This document shows, in pieces, positions 38,906 to 41,270 of a stretch of 41,270 nucleotides of DNA. The stretch is from MD308 sp051888795 (GTDB lineage Bacteria > Bacillota > Clostridia > Lachnospirales > Lachnospiraceae): assembly GCA_051888795.1 (NCBI GenBank), contig JBJFCD010000177.1, positions 1 through 41,270 on the forward strand, given 5' to 3'. The notes beneath the pieces are model-generated. The model had not been told where the DNA came from. It worked only from the letters and a program-made list of their open reading frames with translations, and searched no databases. Position 1 is the first letter of the stretch, and each line of letters opens with the position of its first letter. The position numbers and the translations under genes are program-made.

Positions 38906-38957
38906 ATAACTTAATTGCATCACAATTTGTCAATAGTTTTTTAATGGAGGGTATTGA

Positions 38958-39431
38958 ATGAATTGTTATGAGAGATTGACTGATACCGCAGAAAAATTAG
39001 GTCTCTGCGTTATCGAAAAAGAGTTTAAGTCTTCCGCAAAAGGTTTATGTAAAGGCAATAAGATAGGCATATCTAAGAGCCTTGAAAACGTTATTGAAAA
39101 AAGGTGTATCCTCGCAGAGGAAATGGCACATGCATTTTTTACAATAGGAAATATTTTAGATCAAACCAACACTTCTAACATTAAGCAAGAAAATTTTGCA
39201 AGGGGACAGGCTTACGAGAACTTAATCCCTCTGTCCCTTCTTATTGATGCATACATACAAGGTTATGAATCACGGTATGAAATAGCAGAATATTTAGAGG
39301 TTACAGAAGAATTCCTGATAGACAGCCTTTGGCACTACCTAAATAAGTATGGTACATATAAGAAACATGGAGATTATTTAATATGTTTTTCTCCCCTATC
39401 AATAAGTGAATATAATCAGAAAACTGGATAA
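38958..39431 (+). CDS. immA: ImmA/IrrE-type metallopeptidase, prophage B
   Basis: A 157-residue homologue of the prophage A protein with the same ILAEEMAHAFF active-site helix (first zinc-ligand His replaced by Glu). The middle is conserved (SRYEIAEYLEVTEEFL, LWHYLNKYGTYK). The C-terminal ten or so residues differ and are shorter. Expected to inactivate the upstream repressor after DNA damage. Confidence 0.82.
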   Translation: MNCYERLTDTAEKLGLCVIEKEFKSSAKGLCKGNKIGISKSLENVIEKRCILAEEMAHAFFTIGNILDQTNTSNIKQENFARGQAYENLIPLSLLIDAYIQGYESRYEIAEYLEVTEEFLIDSLWHYLNKYGTYKKHGDYLICFSPLSISEYNQKTG

Positions 39432-39440
39432 GGAGTTGTT

Positions 39441-39845
39441 ATGAAGAAAAAGAATTATAAGAATTTTGCTAACATGGGCGAGCAAGAGTTTGTGCAAAGA
39501 TTATTATTAAACTCAATGAAGCGTTACAACAAAAACAGAACCATGAGGAATGTTACCGTTTGGATTGCCACGTCAGCGATCATATTTGCGCTTATACGGA
39601 TAAAAATTATTGATGCTGCATCAACGGATAATAATTGGTTGATTTCAATATTGTCTGATGCTGGACTTTCGCTTGTTTTAGGGCTTATAACCTGTTTCGT
39701 AGGACTACTTATGATTTCGTTTATTAATGAAGGCTGCTTTAACCTTGAGTACGATGAAAATCAATTATTAGAACTAGAAAAACAATATGTCGAAAAATAT
39801 GGATACGATGAGTTTTATTATAGTTATATCTACAAGAACAAATGA
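39441..39845 (+). CDS. Two-helix membrane protein in the lysogeny module, prophage B
   Basis: A 134-residue membrane protein. A charged N-terminal helix (FANMGEQEFVQRLLLNSMKR) leads to membrane helices at about 37-54 (VTVWIATSAIIFALIRI) and 68-95 (ILSDAGLSLVLGLITCFVGL) and an acidic, Tyr-rich cytoplasmic tail (VEKYGYDEFYYSYIYKNK). AAGGAG precedes the ATG. It takes the place of prophage A's lipoprotein between immA and int. Co-transcription with the repressor suggests it is made in the lysogen; exclusion or conversion is a reasonable guess. Confidence 0.8.
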   Translation: MKKKNYKNFANMGEQEFVQRLLLNSMKRYNKNRTMRNVTVWIATSAIIFALIRIKIIDAASTDNNWLISILSDAGLSLVLGLITCFVGLLMISFINEGCFNLEYDENQLLELEKQYVEKYGYDEFYYSYIYKNK

Positions 39846-39860
39846 GAAATTTACAAACAG

Positions 39861-39878
39861 AAAGGAAGACGCTCCTTT
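39861..39878 (+). promoter_or_regulatory. Hairpin hiding the integrase B ribosome site
   Basis: AAAGGA (39861-39866) and TCCTTT (39873-39878) form a perfect 6-bp stem with a 6-base loop, ending at the base before the integrase ATG. The ribosome site is inside the stem, so integrase translation may be held low. Prophage A's integrase has an open AAGGAG instead. Confidence 0.5.
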
Positions 39879-40973
39879 ATGCGAAACCCTAACGGATATG
39901 GTGGCATCAGCTACTTAGGAGATAATCGCCGTAATCCTTTCCGGGTAAGAATAACAGCCGGATGGGAGTTTGACGAGAAAACAGGAAAACAGAAGCAGAA
40001 ATATAATACCCTCGGTTATTTCCCCACACGCAAGGCCGCAATGATTGCTCTGGCCAAGTTCAATGAAAATCCATATGATCTTGATGTTAATAAGGTTACA
40101 TTCGAGGATATGTATATTAAATACGTTAACACCGAAGGTATAACTGAGGGAATGAGGAGAGGCTATAAATCTGCATTTGCCAAACTAGAGCCGCTTCACC
40201 ACATGAAAATGTCAGATATTAAAAAGAAGCACTTGCAGGATGCTCTGGATGCCAATGCCGGACTTTCCACTGTATATCTTGAGAAAATTCGAGGTCTTAT
40301 TAAAAATATCTGGCAGTACTGCATCGACAACGACCTGATTGAAAAGGATTATACGAAAAAGTTGAAAATCTCTCCTAAGGATAAAAAGGAATCGATCCAT
40401 TCTCCTTTTACTGAGGAAGAAATTAAACTTCTGTGGAACAATGTTGATATGCCTATAGATTTAAGGATAACGCGCAAAGGAAACGAAACGATTAAGGTTT
40501 ATTATGTAGATACAGTCTTGATGTTGATTTATACCGGTATGCGCCCAAGTGAGCTGTTAAATATCGAGTGCAAGGATATAAATTTATCAGAACGCTATAT
40601 GGTTGGAGGCATGAAGAATGAAGCCAGTAGAAATAGAACCATCCCTATACACGATGATATCTATCCTCTAATTGAAGCACGAGTTAATAAAGGCACAAAA
40701 TATCTCATCCCCTACAAGGTTGAGCTACCGCCAGCTCTCAACACATACCGGAAAATAATTTTTGACCCAATCATGGAGAAATTAAAACTTAAACACTTAC
40801 CTCATGACGGAAGACACACTTTTTCTACAATAGCTGACAATTATATAGACCTTGATATAAAAAAACGAATAATGGGACATACAATAAAAGATATTACTCA
40901 GGGAACCTACACACATAAAACTGCTGCAGAACTTGTAGAAAACATAAACAAAATTATTTTTGTTAAAAAATAA
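39879..40973 (+). CDS. int: Tyrosine integrase, prophage B
   Basis: A 364-residue integrase with the same domains and catalytic residues as the prophage A enzyme: R222 in TGMRPSELL, H309 and R312 in LPHDGRHTF, H334 in IMGHT, Tyr344 in TQGTYTH. Substitutions are scattered over the whole length (about 85-90% identity by eye). The conserved arm repeats nearby suggest both enzymes use the same attachment site. Confidence 0.95.
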   Translation: MRNPNGYGGISYLGDNRRNPFRVRITAGWEFDEKTGKQKQKYNTLGYFPTRKAAMIALAKFNENPYDLDVNKVTFEDMYIKYVNTEGITEGMRRGYKSAFAKLEPLHHMKMSDIKKKHLQDALDANAGLSTVYLEKIRGLIKNIWQYCIDNDLIEKDYTKKLKISPKDKKESIHSPFTEEEIKLLWNNVDMPIDLRITRKGNETIKVYYVDTVLMLIYTGMRPSELLNIECKDINLSERYMVGGMKNEASRNRTIPIHDDIYPLIEARVNKGTKYLIPYKVELPPALNTYRKIIFDPIMEKLKLKHLPHDGRHTFSTIADNYIDLDIKKRIMGHTIKDITQGTYTHKTAAELVENINKIIFVKK

Positions 40974-40997
40974 TCGTTCACAAAATTGTAACAATTA

Positions 40998-41023
40998 GAG
41001 CCAATCAAAACAAGGCTCTTTTT
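40998..41023 (+). terminator. Intrinsic terminator after integrase B
   Basis: GAGCC and GGCTC form a stem around an 11-base loop, followed by TTTTT, 24 bases after the integrase stop. It is at the same place as the terminator after integrase A but with a shorter stem. Confidence 0.7.
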
Positions 41024-41035
41024 GTGTGTATTATG

Positions 41036-41057
41036 TGTGGCTTGTTTGTGTCTTACG
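41036..41057 (+). repeat. Integrase arm-type repeat after integrase B
   Basis: Identical over 22 bases to 8885-8906 despite divergence all around it, which supports a protein-binding role. Confidence 0.65.
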
Positions 41058-41124
41058 AATTAATTTTTACATATTTTCTATCTTATTATCTAAAAATTTA
41101 AAACAGCTGAAAACGTTGGAATTT

Positions 41125-41155
41125 CAAAGCCCCATCTGATATTGACGGGGCTTTG
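41125..41155. other. Hairpin in the attachment region, prophage B
   Basis: CAAAGCCCC pairs with GGGGCTTTG (9 bp); equivalent of the hairpin at 8974-9004. From the integrase stop to the window end (297 bases) there is no gene. Confidence 0.5.
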
Positions 41156-41249
41156 AGGTATTTAGAAGAATATTTGTACTATATTTCATGATTATTATAA
41201 CAATAAACCTTGAAAAGCTGTAAACGTTGAAAAATCAGCGTTATAACAG

Positions 41250-41258
41250 CGTTTGTAC
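41250..41258. other. Candidate attachment core at the right end of prophage B
   Basis: CGTTTGTAC, the last bases shared with the A/B junction (9099-9107). Only 12 bases follow before the window ends; they differ from prophage sequence and may be host DNA. An 8-bp GTTATAAC palindrome lies at 41240-41247. Confidence 0.45.
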
Positions 41259-41270
41259 GTCTATCCGTAC

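Noticed and set aside
1..41270. tRNA or other structured RNA genes
   Set aside because: No cloverleaf with CCA-type end or recognisable riboswitch core was found by eye on either strand; this is a visual check only.

Overview
The window is phage DNA from end to end. It looks like two related temperate siphophage genomes in tandem in a low-to-moderate-GC Gram-positive host, most likely Bacillota/Clostridia. The reasons are strong AGGAGG-type ribosome sites, a phi13/TP901-type tail protein, an r1t-type holin, a Cpl-7-repeat amidase, an ImmR/ImmA-type repressor pair and replisome-organizer replication. I see no identifiable bacterial gene. The 12 bases after the last candidate att core may be host DNA.

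Layout. Positions 1-8872 are the right-hand part of prophage A: the early operon on the minus strand (cut by the window edge at base 1), a divergent immunity switch at 6083-6253, then repressor, ImmA-like peptidase, a lipoprotein and integrase on the plus strand. Positions 8823-9270 are the A/B junction, with integrase arm-type repeats and a candidate attachment core. Positions 9271-41258 are a complete prophage B of about 32.15 kb. Its late genes are all on the minus strand and read right to left: HTH terminase-like protein, HNH-kinase fusion, SH3-like protein, small and large terminase, portal, protease, capsid, connectors, tail tube, frameshifted tail chaperone, tape measure, distal tail, hub, two paralogous fibres, holin and endolysin. 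Positions 27752-38308 hold B's early genes, and 38309-40973 its immunity switch, repressor, ImmA, a membrane protein and integrase. A second att-proximal region ends the window.

The most striking feature is that 1-6636 and 32227-38862 appear identical (offset 32226). They cover the early operon, the operators and almost all of the repressor. Identity ends sharply inside the repressor gene, after which the ImmA, cargo and integrase genes of A and B are clearly diverged; the integrases are about 85-90% identical by eye. So the two units share immunity and replication modules but carry different genes in the slot between immA and int: a lipoprotein in A and a two-helix membrane protein in B. Either two phages using one attachment site were homogenised by recombination, or the arrangement is partly an assembly product.

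How the genes work together. The repressor, probably cleared by the ImmA-like peptidase, holds the promoters among four GTCAT-N5-ATGAC operators. When it is relieved, the Cro-like gene and the long leftward early operon are expressed: replisome organizer, small DNA-binding and zinc proteins, a PP-loop sulfur-chemistry enzyme, a DUF4406 protein, a GNAT-like protein, a DUF1064 nuclease and a ParB-methyltransferase. A sigma-region-4-like regulator probably turns on the late operon, which begins downstream of a terminator and a pair of 11-bp tandem repeats near 27655. Many very small genes (24-59 codons), several encoding single-helix membrane peptides with good ribosome sites, are packed between the larger ones.
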